Shown here one piece after another: positions 12,740-25,200 of a stretch of DNA of 64,000 nucleotides (position 1 is its first letter; the number at the start of each line of letters is the position of its first letter). Both the position numbers and the translations under genes were made by a program. The notes beneath the pieces are model-generated. The model saw nothing but the letters and a program-made list of their open reading frames with translations, had not been told where the DNA came from and ran no database searches. The stretch covers positions 10,417,001 to 10,481,000 of the forward strand of contig JAYKKI010000032.1 of assembly GCA_039881145.1 (NCBI GenBank), written 5' to 3'. The stretch is from Druceiella hillmani (Eukaryota > Arthropoda > Insecta > Lepidoptera > Hepialidae).

Positions 12740-13035
12740 AAAACTTGTTTGTCTACCCGCATATGTGTGCATGTGTGCTGATGCGTGAGTATGTATGCGT
12801 GCGTACCTGCTGGCGTGCATGCAGACGTCTCATCCATATCGCAAATGGAATGAAAAGGAAAATTAATAACTTTTAACGACAAATTGTTAAAGAAGTTATC
12901 AACTTGAGACTTATTAAAATCAATTGCTTAACCAATACTAGTTGAAACTAGCTATTTAGTTAAAATATTGGGACTATTTTTGCTACGTTCACCCAATAAC
13001 TCTCCCACGTAGCTAATCCACGTACCCGCTCTCTT
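12740..13035 (-). pseudogene. Pogo/jerky-like transposase fragment (C1 copy)
   Basis: Read on the minus strand, 13,020 to 12,826 gives WISYVGELLGERSK, then LTK-stop-LVSTSIG-stop-AIDFNKSQVDNFFNNL, then FPFHSICDMDET. This is the segment from just before the conserved FN..xV..FF.NL helix to the first catalytic Asp (MDET) of a pogo/jerky-type DDE transposase. Two in-frame stops show it is dead. It sits at the position equivalent to the C2 fragment at 31,631-31,924, so it inserted before the tandem duplication. Confidence 0.8.
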
Positions 13036-13039
13036 CGCC

Positions 13040-15100
13040 CTCCCCAACCGTCCTGCCCTATGCTCAATTTTTATAAACGTTTAACAAAAGCTAGAAAATG
13101 TGAAAAAATAATTAATTACTTTCAGAGATAAAGATTTACATATTTATTTTACACATTTTCAGCAATCTCGAAATAGTGTTACAATAAATTATAAAAAAAA
13201 ATTTGGGAATTTTTATCACTCGTCCTTTTTAATTAATATCCGCTACGACAGTAAGCTAGATAGTACATTCTTCCTCAAAATATTAATCTAGTTTTTTATG
13301 TTCTTGTTATTGCAATATATGCATGTTAATTAACTCTTTATCCATTACAAATTTAAACTTTCAATATCAAACATTTTATGAGAAAAGAGCCTGTGATATA
13401 CGAATACATGACTGGTCCCATACGAGCTTCTTTTGTCTCTTTGAGGTTGGAACCATAAAATTACTAGTTTAGAATTCTACGTAATTAAAAAGAGAAGTAG
13501 ATATCCTCGCAATTATTACTAGAAAAATGGTGCAATATCCCATTTAAAATTGTTTGCGTTTTAAATATGAATACATAAATGTATATGTTTCAACTTATAT
13601 TTTAAAATATATTATACACTTACGAGCCATAGAAACATCAGTACATTTCCATTTAAAACCATGTAGTTAACCTTTGAAAAAAAGTTAGTTAAAAGATGAG
13701 GACTCAAGTAATTTTTAAATTTAAATTTCATCATAACTTATGATGACTGAGATTCGATATAAGTAAAGATAAATATCGTCACGAGAATAACACGGCAAAA
13801 AAACAGGACTAATTACTGCTAGATACTTTATCTTATATATGATCACATTCAGATACTTTACCTTATAAAATTAAAACGCATGGAGCGGTTCGTTAAAAGT
13901 CGTGTGGCGTTCGATCAAGTGAAAATTCTACCACAAGGCCGCATACCGGTTTAAGTACGCATACCGGTTTTAGTAACCAAAATACAAATGTATATCGATA
14001 CTCTCTGGTGATTATAATTAGGCAACTCAAAATTTCTTCTTTTTTCACACAATTTGGTAACTACATGAAAATCAGACGAAGGTAAAGTAATGTACGCCAC
14101 TAGCACAATAGTACAAAAAGTGTAGCATACAAATCTAAGTAGATTGGCCCAATACACTGGTCGCAATGAACACCGTCACCGATTCTGTAATTGTCGTTCG
14201 AATTTTCATTTTATGAATGAAGCAAACAGACTGTAATATCATATAAAACTCAATTTTGAAAGTGTTAGTCGGCCGCCAAATTATGCAGATTCACACGATC
14301 ATGTGCGGTCGTAACTTCCGAAACAAAAGAACGGCAAGAAATTTATTTTATACTGGATTATTTAGACAACATCCAAGTGAATGTTTTTTATGGACAGGTA
14401 TGTTAATAAAGTTGTTAACAGTAACTCGTTATATATCAATTAAGAGAACTTTTTTTCTCAATTTAGGTTTCTAAGTAACGCGTAGTTACTCAAACCTGAT
14501 TTGAAAAAAAACATACTACACAGTGTATTACAGAAGTTGGTTGTCATCGGGGATTAACCGTATTTATTGCACATTGAATTAATTTCACTCATGTGATCTG
14601 TCCAATAAATATACTCAATATTAATTAAGGGCTTAATATTTCATAGTTGACACAAAAAATATAAAAATTTAAACAGGAAATCGTTGTTGTCTCGAAGGCG
14701 GTACATTTTTATTGCATTATCCACTTATTCCTACTTTTATGAAAATAACTGTTTTATTGCTAAATATAATTTTGGGTAGGGTAATTATTACTTATATAAT
14801 TCTCACAAAACGGTTTCAAAAATATTAATAAGTTATATTAACCTATAGTCATACTATAATACTTCACTATACTATAATACTATAATACTTCACATATAAT
14901 ACTTCACTTTGGCGACAATTGTTGTCAAAATTTACAATGCGTTTTACAAATGACTAAATATACGTTTGTTGCTAAAATTCTCCTTAATACTACCACCACT
15001 GTAAAACAAATAATTTGTTTAAAATATTGTCACAGAAAGAACCAATTATAACAATTAGTACAAGGGATTTTTTCAATAAGCGGGCAGAAAAGAATACGAA
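13040..15100. other. Unit C1 sequence, about 1.3 kb of it absent from C2
   Basis: 13.04-13.80 kb aligns with C2. From about 13,800 to 15,080 there is no C2 counterpart. That part includes GC-richer patches (GCATACCGGTTT twice, period 18, at 13,941) and the tandem ACTATAATACTTCAC at 14,850-14,910. No protein was recognised. It is either a C1 insertion or a C2 deletion. Confidence 0.4.
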
Positions 15101-15244
15101 TTTATATACTTATTTCTGTGGCGCAAAATATTCCAAAAAAAAATCCAAATATCACATTCAATTGACGATTCGCTCTCACAAACGTCAAAACGTAAAAGCG
15201 ACACAGCGGAAGTGTACTGCATACGAACAAGTGCATTTGATGGC

Positions 15245-16564
15245 AATTTCCGCTCTGTTTATAGTTTGCATTTATTGACTTTTGTTTTGTAGTCACTTTT
15301 GATACGATATAACTTAAATTCAATATTCCGGTCACACACAAAACTTACGGTACTGGCTCGGAATAATTGACGTACGCCCCACTCAAAATTAGGAATAGAA
15401 TTTTCTATATATAATTTCTTAATATAATTCTGAAGATAAATTCTTATTTAATTAGATAAGTTTAAATTAATTTATTCGAAAAGTCATTCAATCGTATTTT
15501 GTTTCAATTGTAAAATCTCAATAAATTCATAAATTACGTATGTTCTATATACAAAATATAGTGAATATTCTTACACAGCATTTGTTATTCTGTATTTTTA
15601 AAAAAAATATTGACAAGGGGTTGCGCTAAGTCTGTGACGAAAAATAGAATTACCCATGGTATTGATAGGTTTAATACTTTGATTGAGAAGTGAGCTAGAT
15701 CATAGAGATTTGCCTTATTTCTCGTTCCAAAAAGCATAACTTAGTGCAGAATAACAATATTGCTACCCCTGTCAAGAAAGACAGTGGGAAACATAAAATT
15801 GCAGTAAGATTACACATACGCAAGTACCACTGAAAAGAATCTGATTCAGTTTGATTTAATGAAGCTAGATGATGAATACTGCTACACAGCAAGTAGTAAT
15901 TATATCAAAAGAAATAAATTTGGCAGTAATTTAAGAAAAAACCTAATAATTTTTGATAATTTTTGAAAGTTAATACAAGGCAAGTTGAAATAAAAAGAGC
16001 CAAACATTCATGTGAAAATATCAACACATAAAATATTTTGATGACACAAATAAAAGTTTTGTTTGAGGCTGTTTCAAAATAAATATTGTACTTGCTTATT
16101 TTGGATTGCACCACTCTTTTTCACCCTATTTCTAAAGTTGATGAGTTTAAAGTAATAAATTACTATATATTTACCCAAAAGTTTATCGGAATAACTAAAA
16201 CCCACGATAAACTCACGATATTTCACACGTTTAAAAGATAACCAGGCAATACATTTACATGTTGAAAAAATGAGACTAATTTAAGTAATTTAACTGAAAT
16301 GCTATTTAACATATCTAAATTTGTATGTACAATTAAATATATACGGAGCCCCTGCAATAAGGGTTCTTCTAATACCCACGGTTTTTTTTAATGCTTACCA
16401 TAGATAAAATACAGATCAGGCCCTAAACATACTATGTATGGAATTGCGCGTAAATCATATTTATCAAGCAGAAAGCGAATTTCTAGCGTGTAACATGTAT
16501 TTTGCACGAAAAACAATTACAAAATAAAAGTCAATAAATCCAAACATCAAAATGAAACGGAAAT
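15245..16564. mobile_element. Inverted-arm element, C1 copy
   Basis: Two inverted arms bound this stretch: 15,245-15,305 (AATTTCCGCTC...TTTATTGACTTTTGTTTTGT) and the reverse complement of 16,502-16,564. The same pair occurs in C2, and a lone arm lies at 18,245-18,312. Arms are about 75% alike. The interior has no recognised transposase. It is probably an old foldback or non-autonomous DNA transposon that predates the duplication. Confidence 0.5.
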
Positions 16565-17143
16565 TGTTTCAAACGTTTGTACATGCTGCATTTGTATTCT
16601 GTTGCCCCTTTGCATTGATATTTTTATAGATTCATCTTCAACTGGGAGTAAATTTTCCGTCATTCTGGGAGATTTTTTATACAGATATATAAGTGTTTAA
16701 TTGTTATTTTTCCGTAAAATCAGTCGGGTAGAATATTGGGGCCTGTGAGTAACGTGATGGTAACCAAAACAGATATTTCTCCTTCTCAATTAGTTAACTT
16801 ATAACTCATTGGACATATTGATTGGTTTTAATCTAAGAAAAGTATATTTAATTTAATCGCAGTTCAAGAAATATTAAGTAATATAGTTTTAATAAAATAA
16901 ACTGCAATAAAATGGTTAAATAACTAAAAAAGAAATCCAAAAAAGAGAAAAGGCCAAGATTTGATCAAATATACAGTTTCTAGAAGATAATTACTCTAGT
17001 AGAGAAAATCAGTTGAAATTATGTAATTGAATCAACAATTACTATACTACAAAATTTCAAATAATGAATGAAAAATAATTCGTATGAGTTGCTGGTAATG
17101 AAATTGATTAGTTTAGCCCAAGTGGAAAAAAACGATAAATTAC

Positions 17144-17168
17144 ATATATATATATATATATATATATA
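17144..17168. repeat. TA microsatellite
   Basis: About 12 TA units. Confidence 0.95.
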
Positions 17169-18240
17169 CATATTTACATACGTATAATTTTTTTAAAACT
17201 TGATCTTAATAAGTTTTTACATAAAGTATATTTTTTTAATTAATTTAAGGTCATTTAACAAAAAAAAATGTTTAAGGTGGATCAGGTGGAGAAAATATTT
17301 GCACTATGTTGGACTTAGAAACGCGTGCTCTTACTACCTTTCCGTTACCCGGAAACCCCTTATATAAACGTTTTTTTTTTGCTAACCCCTCCAATTTCGC
17401 TGGCATATTACTAAAACAGCAACTGCAATTCGATATAAGTGTTCTGATCGTGCTACTATGAAAATTATTCTATAAGAAATGACGGAAAAATCAGCTAACA
17501 ATGATAACGTTGTATAGATTGACAGTAATTAGTAGTGTTAAAAACAATACAAATCACAAACTTGCATGGAGTTCAACTGACTGCTAGAAATTTTAAATTA
17601 GTCTTATAAAGAAATATCATGTCATTATTTTGCTTTTTTTACAAAATTGTGCAATTTAATGTGCATTTTACGCCAATACAATTAACACAAAATTGAAGAT
17701 AAATTTCTTTACATAGCAATGCTTATATACCTATATTTACTGATATTGCAAAGTTTTTAGTTTCCTGAAAATGATATTTTATTTCAAATAGAATATATTT
17801 TAACAGTATTTAATTTTACAACTTTAAATTTATTATGCGAAGAAGTAACTAAATTATTTTAGACAGAAAAATGCATGTGTACCTTGCTATTTATATGTTA
17901 AAAATATGTTTCTGATAAAGTGTAAAAAACTGCTTGTAGAATTTTTCTTGGTGAAGATTTTTGGAAAAATTTGAAAATGTTTTACTTTAAAAAGAAACGT
18001 CATATGCAAAAATTATTTTTATGACGTTAAGCAAACTTACTTTGGTATTCTATAATACTAATTTTACCTCATTTTAGTTATGAGAACATTTGATTACGAA
18101 CTAAAATGTAATTCGCACCCAAAATACGTTTGTCCGCATATACAATGCAGAAGGACAACAACAGTAGTGCGCTTAAATTGTATTCGTCGAGTCGCGTGGG
18201 GACGTCCGCATGTGACGCGAATTTTGAAGCGGCCTGGCGG
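17169..18240. other. Unit C1 sequence without recognised feature
   Basis: Only loosely alignable to C2. A GC-richer patch at 17,310-17,400 (ACCTTTCCGTTACCCGGAAA) is unexplained. Confidence 0.4.
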
Positions 18241-18244
18241 CATG

Positions 18245-18312
18245 ACGATTTTGCACCAAAAACGATTACACAATAAAAGTCGATAAACAAAAACAGCAAA
18301 CCGAAACGAAAA
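18245..18312 (-). repeat. Lone arm of the inverted-arm element
   Basis: Matches the arms at 15.25, 16.5, 33.34 and 34.4 kb (TTTTGCACCAAAAACGATTA, CAATAAAAGTCGATAAAC). The ORFs crossing it on both strands come from this repeat and are not treated as genes. Confidence 0.55.
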
Positions 18313-19191
18313 TAGTTGTGAGCGTTACGCACAAAGTGTTTGTGCTATGTTACTCGTTTGAACTGAGATTTTCGTTCATGCAACGTTAACTGGACGCTTA
18401 TTCCATTGTTTGTAGAATTTTTTCGTGTGACAGATTTATAAATTTAATTATCGTGGGTTAAATAAGTATTTAATTGCTTTGGCTTCAGAGATTATTCTGT
18501 TTCATATTTATTGTATCATAGCAAATCTTGATATACAAGCAAAGTGTAACGATGTAACGAAGAATGATCCTTTTTCCTTTGTAACTTAAAAACTTATTAA
18601 AAATACTGCCTCGTACAGTTCAAAAATTATGGCTTTAAGATAGTTTTTTCAGAAAAGTAATTTATTATAAAATAAATATCCTTTCAAAAGAAAGTTATCA
18701 GACAAGAGTAATAGAAAGTTAGAAGCCTTTTGACATTGTAAGTTGAAAAGTTTCCAACATTCACAGATAAGTTTACATACTTCTTCACTACCCTAAACTT
18801 TTTATTTCCATCTCAAAAAATTTAAAAAAAAATTGTTTGTAACAGACGGACGGATGAACCTGTAAGAGATCTTATAAGGGTTCCTTTTTTTCCTATTGAG
18901 TCATAGGTCTCGAAATTTATACCATATAAATCTGAAGTTAATTAACGTGTAAATAGAAAAACCATCTACTCTAGGTATAAAATGCTAGTATTAGAACAAC
19001 TTACCGTCGAAACAGGGTAACATGTTAGCAAAAACGATAATTAGAATACAAATAAATTTTTTATTTTTTTCATATTATAATGTTAAAAAATTGTGGCTTG
19101 CTCTACTGAAATAAAAAAACAATATTCAATTAATGTCATCGTTAGATATTAAATATTGTTTGAGAAAAAAAGTGTTTATTTTATATTTATA

Positions 19192-20145
19192 CTAGATGGG
19201 ATATCCGGCTTCGCTCAGGGAGTTGATATGAGATCGTATGATAGTTGGAACAAAAGGATAAACTTTGAAATATAATGTCGTTTTCCAGTAGTTCTAAGTG
19301 TTGGTAGGCTTCTCTGTACGTCTATCATAGGTCAACAGTCTTGAGGTCTGTGAAACTTGTTGGTCGCTGTATTTCTTGTAATAATACCCGGAGACAAACA
19401 CATTCGGCGTTGTTTGGATGTACGGTATATACTCGGCCTAGTCCGTTATTTTTCATGTTTCCTGGATGATTCTCTTGTGGAATTTCTTGTTTCCGTCGTT
19501 GAAGGGTTCTTCTTATTGTTTTCCACGTATAATAGGTAGGGACGTCCTATACATATAGTAACGTTTTTGCGAATGGATCCGTTTGATATAGTTGGAAAAA
19601 GGCTATTATTGTGTTTTAGGTAGTTTGCTTGCAATTTTTCTGGTGGTGTCTTTTATGAAGTAAACTCTCTGTCCATTCTCCAAATGAACTGCTAGATGTT
19701 GCACAGTTGGTTCGTGTTCGTGTATGGGAAAACCGAAAATCCGCCACTCTGCTTCGTTATTGTTCATTGAATCATCTCATTTGGTACTCGTTCCCGTTTT
19801 ATTATTCGCTATCTTTGGCTATTTGAATTACTGCCATGTCCCTGCCTTTTTTACATACTTACAAACATATTTAAAAAATTTCACTGAATTGCAGTATTCT
19901 ACGTTTATGTGTGCTGGGAATATTTTGGAAAGTATTGAGTTATATGGTACTACCTATTGATTATCTATTTCCAATTCGTCTCTGTCTCGTATTTGTATTT
20001 TTCTATAAAGCCACCTTTTTTGAATGATCTTTGGCTGTACGGTCCATAATCGTGTTTTTCACAACTATGTCAGATCTTCTTGTGGAGTGGGAAATTCATC
20101 TGGGATTATTTTGTGTATATCTTTGGGGGGAATTCTGTCTGTTGT
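19192..20145 (-). pseudogene. Helitron Rep (Helitron_like_N) remnant with 3' end
   Basis: The minus strand from 20,135 downward reads RIPPKDIHKIIPDEFPTPQE, VVKNTIMDRT, AHINVEYCNSV, KYVCKYVKKAGTW, then EAEWRIFGFPIHEHEPTVQ, HLAVHLENGQRVYFI, LPTYYTWKT-like, LGRVYTVHPNNAEC and FTDLKTVD...PTYREAYQHLELLEND. This is the Rep-side half of an animal Helitron RepHel protein in normal order, with frameshifts. The two-tyrosine motif (Y-V-C-K-Y-V-K-K, about 19,845-19,874) is kept, but the upstream HUH motif is missing, so the start is truncated. It ends at CTAG (19,192-19,195) next to an A, preceded on that strand by GAGCGAAGCCGGATATCCCA, as expected for a Helitron 3' end. The helicase half is missing from this strand. 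Confidence 0.85.
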
Positions 20146-20355
20146 GCGGTGATTGGAAAAACGTCTAAAAAATTAAGTAAAGACTTAAATTGGTCTTGGA
20201 TTTATCAGTTTTATGGCCAAAAGTTAATATTTTGTCCATGAGTATGTGCGCATATGCATATACATATTCATCTTTAATATGGTTTAAGCGTTAAATTCTT
20301 ACTAATAATTGATGAATGAAATATTTCAGAGGAGAAATGTAAAATTAATATTTCC

Positions 20356-21005
20356 TATAACCTTGCTGATCTTGTGAGAGACCAGGTCAGCTTCACTGAC
20401 AGAACCTATCCCAACATTCCTCTAGTTGGAGAGGATTGCACTTCATAGCTGACAGATAGGGCGATTTTTTCTTCAAGAAACAACTTATCCAACGATATTA
20501 ACAAGTTTTCCTTGGACTATTTAACAGCTATTTAAAAAATATATGAATCGGTTAATTCCGTATTGGAGGTCAATGATATTATACAGTGGAGTTCCTTCGC
20601 ACCCTCGATCCACCAGGGATTGCACATCTTGTATCTCAAGGTTGGCACTCCAATTATTATATTGCAAAATTTAACCCCCCAAAACTTTACACCAGACTTC
20701 AGATGAAGGCTTCACACAAACATGTAATCAAAGCCACCATTTTTACGGTCGTTAAGCAAGGAGAAACTGTCCCTCAGATTCTCTTGATACCATCGGGATA
20801 CAACTTTGAATTGAAACGTCTGCAATTTTCAGTTAAATAGCGCTATACGATATAAAGCATAAGATTCTTCAAAATGAGCTGGTGTTGATAACATGAATGA
20901 TTATTTGCTCCCCATCCAGTTGTATGTGGTGTACTTCAGAGTAAGTTTACAAAAAAACTCTCTGTCTTTCAGTTTAAAAAAAACGACCAGATATTTTTTT
21001 CGAAA
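20356..21005 (+). pseudogene. Helitron helicase C-terminal remnant
   Basis: The plus strand gives, in the order of the RepHel helicase, NLADLVRDQV...YPNIP, then after a stop LTDRAIFSSRNNLSNDIN, YESVNSVLEVNDII, then after a frameshift VEFLRTLDPPGIAHL, KFNPPKLYTRLQMKA, VIKATIFTVVKQGETV, PQILLIPSGYNFELKRLQF and, in a further frame, QLYVVYFRVS. These match the family's LAPTN, VEFLN, NPPKLCNGTR, EATI, FEFKRLQFP and GQLYVACSRVS stretches. There is a stop at 20,838 and at least two frameshifts. It lies 200 bases from the Rep remnant but on the opposite strand. C2 lacks it. Confidence 0.85.
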
Positions 21006-22210
21006 ATTTTAAAAATTTCCATTTTTTGGTTTCTAATAATACAATAACAAGCGTTTAATTTGTATGACCATTGTTGCAGTATTACAGTTAGTAACTATAT
21101 ATTCTAGTTTTAACTGAAATATTTATAGTGTAAAACAGTATACTTAACTAATTTTGAATGTTAACTACATATGGCTATTTGATGTTAACTTTAAATTATT
21201 CCAGGCACTGCAAAATAACGACAAATTACTTATAAACTAAAAAATATTATTTTCACATGAAGAGTTGTTTCAATGCAATTTGCTATGTACATTTATGGAG
21301 ATAACATTTAAAGACTGTATCAATTTGTTACTGTTAACTAATCTCTATATTGCACACATTTCAATAGTTACTTATAGAGAAGAAATTTAGCTCTAGATAA
21401 AATATTATTACTAATAATTCATTTACTGCAAATTTCTTTATTAGGTTGAAGAATTGACGGACTTTCTGCTTAAATTTTGATCACATTTGACGCATTTGGC
21501 GAACTACATATTGAAAAACACTGAACAAGGTGTGGTTAAATGTAATCATTAATACTTAAGTAAATGGTATATTTTAATGTTGTAAAACATGTTTTTTATA
21601 TATAATTGTAAACACATGTGATCTAAAAATCTTACCGAAAAATTACAATTTCCCTAATAGGTCGAAAAATTAATAACTGATAAATTATCCATTAGTAATA
21701 TTTTTATTGCTAACCATAATTAAACTTGTGGTAATCATCTTGTAAATAAGACAATTTAAATAACTTTTTGAATCATGGACATAGCAGCAACACTCTGAAA
21801 CATAAGCACTGGCATTTATATTAATGTGAATATTTATTGGAAACTCGCCTATACTTGAAACATTTCGAGTGCATTTAAATTAGAAGAAATAAAACAGGCG
21901 TAAAGCGAAAGGTTGAGGTCTCAAAACTAATTAAATAATTCAGACGTATAACAAATACAGCATATCAAAATGATTACAACTCAGTCAAATGGTGTCGCAG
22001 GGAAAAAAAATAATGTGAATTCAAAAAAGCTTAATTTTTAGCTTTTACGTGATTAATATAAAGTATTTTGTGAAATTAATATAGTATTTTGTTAACTCAT
22101 TTATTTTTTATCTTTTTTCATTAGGGACACTTACAGATTGCCATATCCATCTGTCTGTAATCTACAACCATTTTTTAAAGTCCATTAAACTAAAAACAGC
22201 AAATAATTTT

Positions 22211-22213
<3 letters not shown>
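21006..22213. other. Unit C1 sequence
   Basis: Down to about 21,540 there is no C2 match (part of the C1-specific insertion). From 21,550 it aligns with C2 from 36,955. No coding feature. Confidence 0.45.

Positions 22214-22266
<53 letters not shown>
22214..22266. repeat. AT microsatellite
   Basis: About 26 AT units. A TA tract occupies the equivalent place in C2 (37,935-37,973), so the repeat probably existed before the duplication. Confidence 0.95.
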
Positions 22267-22272
<6 letters not shown>

Positions 22273-25200
22273 GACATTTACGAATAAAACAATTAATTAA
22301 AATCATGACTATTTATCAATTAAATTCTATGTTCAGTAAGTAGATCATACATAATAGTGCGTATGTGTACAATGTGATGCTTCATTGTATTCTCTTACCT
22401 AGTAAGTTATTTTCAAAGAGAGTAAATACGATATGATAAAACTTGCATATTTTATAATAGATTAATCCACGAAATAATATATCGTTATATCGTATATTAA
22501 AATAACAGCTTTATATTAAATTCTTTCAAAAACACGCCAAGAAAACGTGTTTAGCCCGCAGATACATGATTTGAAGTCGATGCTCCGTAAAATAAAAACA
22601 TGATGAACTCGAATAAATGTTTCAGGTTACTTTTTAGAAACATAAAATCAACCTGTACATTAACAATATTGTGTTTATGTAAAAACCTATAATTATATCT
22701 ATTGGCATTAACATGACGCAATTCTCCTCATTCTATTTGGAAGCATGATAAAAATACAAAACGAATACGTAAATTAAACCTTACTGCAAATAAACTTAAA
22801 CAAGATGAAAGTAGCAATAATTCACAACATATTCGGATGCGGATTTACTAGTCAGTCTTTTTCTTACTTTTCTAACTACGACTATCAGCTTTTAATGATC
22901 GGGATCGAATCAGAATCGGGAAGATTTAAATACGCATGGTAGTTAATCAAATATAATGTTATAATGAGTAAAATTTAAAATAATTCCTAAAAGAAGAATA
23001 CTCTCATATTTGTTTTATATGTTTCAGTAACATCAGATATGCTTATGGTTGATTAAATGGGGATAATGCGCAAATAAAACACAAAGTGGTTTTAAGCCAG
23101 TTATTAAAAAGTTAGAATTATATTATAACTGTATTTCCAAATAAATAGAATTAATGTAATTTTAATTTAATACATAATTTTAGAAAACTCATTTCTAAAT
23201 AAATTTTCTTCTTAAGATAAATATAATTTTTTGTATTAAAATAATTTTCGAATCCATTTATTGGTATAGTGATTTTGGATCTCTATGAGGATCCGTTTGC
23301 ATAATTGTTACAACAGTTTTTTTCTTCATTTCCGTTTGACTAAGCAAAATTAAAATTAAAAAAGTATTAAAGCTTATTAACCAACATATATTTCAGTAGA
23401 TTTCCACGTAAACAGATTGCTAATATAATTTGTAGACAATAAAGTTATAACTGGTTGGTCCACGCAATACCATAATTTAATGCAGCTTTCAGATGCTCTA
23501 CAATAGTTTGGCATAGAAAGCTGGGTGAGATGAAATTTTGTACATTATTATTTTGCGCATAAACCCCGGTTCACGTGATACTATTTTCGTGGTTGGTTTA
23601 CTTCTAAAGCGTTCTCGTAGCAAGTGTTATTATGGCTTTAACGGAAGTGACTTCATTTCAGATTCCATTGCGTGACAGCATGTTGGAATTCTGTTACAAA
23701 TCATGAAGGCGAGCTAATAAAAAAACCGTATCTCCCGTTTTTTTTTGTCATAATATCTTTATATCATAGTTATGGCACATAATTTCTAAAAAACAATTTA
23801 TTTCATTTGTTATTTACGGACTGAATACATTATGTTACAAACTGAATCCACATAAATTAAAATTTGAACTTCAGTGACTGGAGAACCTCCTTCTAACGCA
23901 GGAGTTTGATAAAATTTTGGCATATGCTAGGGAAAACTAAAATGAGTAAATTCAGCAACAATTTTAAACGACGAAATTGCTTTTTCTTTAAGAAAAAAAG
24001 TAAATTTGAAATTTGGAGCTATGGAGAAATAAATATTTTATTTTTGACATCGATGCGTAAGATGTAAACAACAATATAAACATAAACATAAATTGTCGAA
24101 CGTACGGTACTTCAGCAAAAAATTTTCTTATACAAAGTAAAAATTTCATTTAAAGTTTTTGTATGCATAATATTACCCTAAAATACACACTTCATCAATG
24201 AAGTACTTCATTACGAAAGGACAATTATTTCTCGTTGCAAGTGTAGTACATTCTATTGAGAAAAATTCTATTTGGGCATTAAAAGCAAGAATATGCGAAT
24301 GATAGCAAACTAAGGTTCAAGTTAAACAAATGGCAAATAATTAAGGGGCATAAGAAAAGGCATCTACTAAATATATTAATGAACGGATAAATTATTGAAT
24401 CCACATTATCAATGTTCGTAATCGATTTCGTTGAATTTTTAATTAACTAATCATCGGACTGCATTTAAAAGTTTTACGGTATTTCCTGTCTGTCACGTCA
24501 TTAAACTGTTTCGTATTATGATAATACTAGGTTTTTCCCGCAGACCATTTGCATAGAAAATGTGATTTTCACAATTTCCAAAATTTACGATTAAATTTAA
24601 ACATCTCTTTTAGAAAAATATTTTTTTCTCTCTCCAGTGTCGCTGCTGTCTTCTCACAATCCATACCGTTTAGTGCTTATTTTCATTAAAGGATTCGTCT
24701 CACGAATATTAACATGGCTTTGCAACCATAGTACCTGAACTAACGTCGTATATACAATAATCTTTCTAGATAAATAATCTCTATAACATTAAAATTGTAT
24801 CAAAATTTATTTGGTAAAACTCAAGTGGTAAGCGGACAAGTAGATCGACAGATGTTGCGTTTAATATGTATATAGATACAATCATTTTAAATAAAAGATC
24901 ATCTTGTTTATTTAATTTTCAAATATTATTCAGTTTACAAAACTGTAACATAAAGCAATATGAGTGTACTGTAACGATATGTAATTTAAAAAGGAGGTTC
25001 AAATAGTGACGTAAAAATAGAAATTATTTGTTTGTAAAACAGGTCAAAAACCTAAATTTATGGACCATATATAACATGGCTTAAATTTTTATTCCATCTT
25101 GTCTCCATATAACGTTCAATAAAATTAGTTAATACTGTAAAAGTGATTCATTGTCTGTTTTTTTAAATAAGCTTTTAACCTGTGAGTTTAACAGTGAACT

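Noticed and set aside
18078..18332. Overlapping plus and minus ORFs
   Set aside because: They lie over a lone arm of a repeat present five times; both strands open is a composition effect.
22549..22578. Possible 25-nt micro-exon CGCAG|...|GTAAAAT conserved in C1 and C2
   Set aside because: Splice signals are weak (no pyrimidine tract) and most differences between copies change the peptide; chance cannot be excluded.
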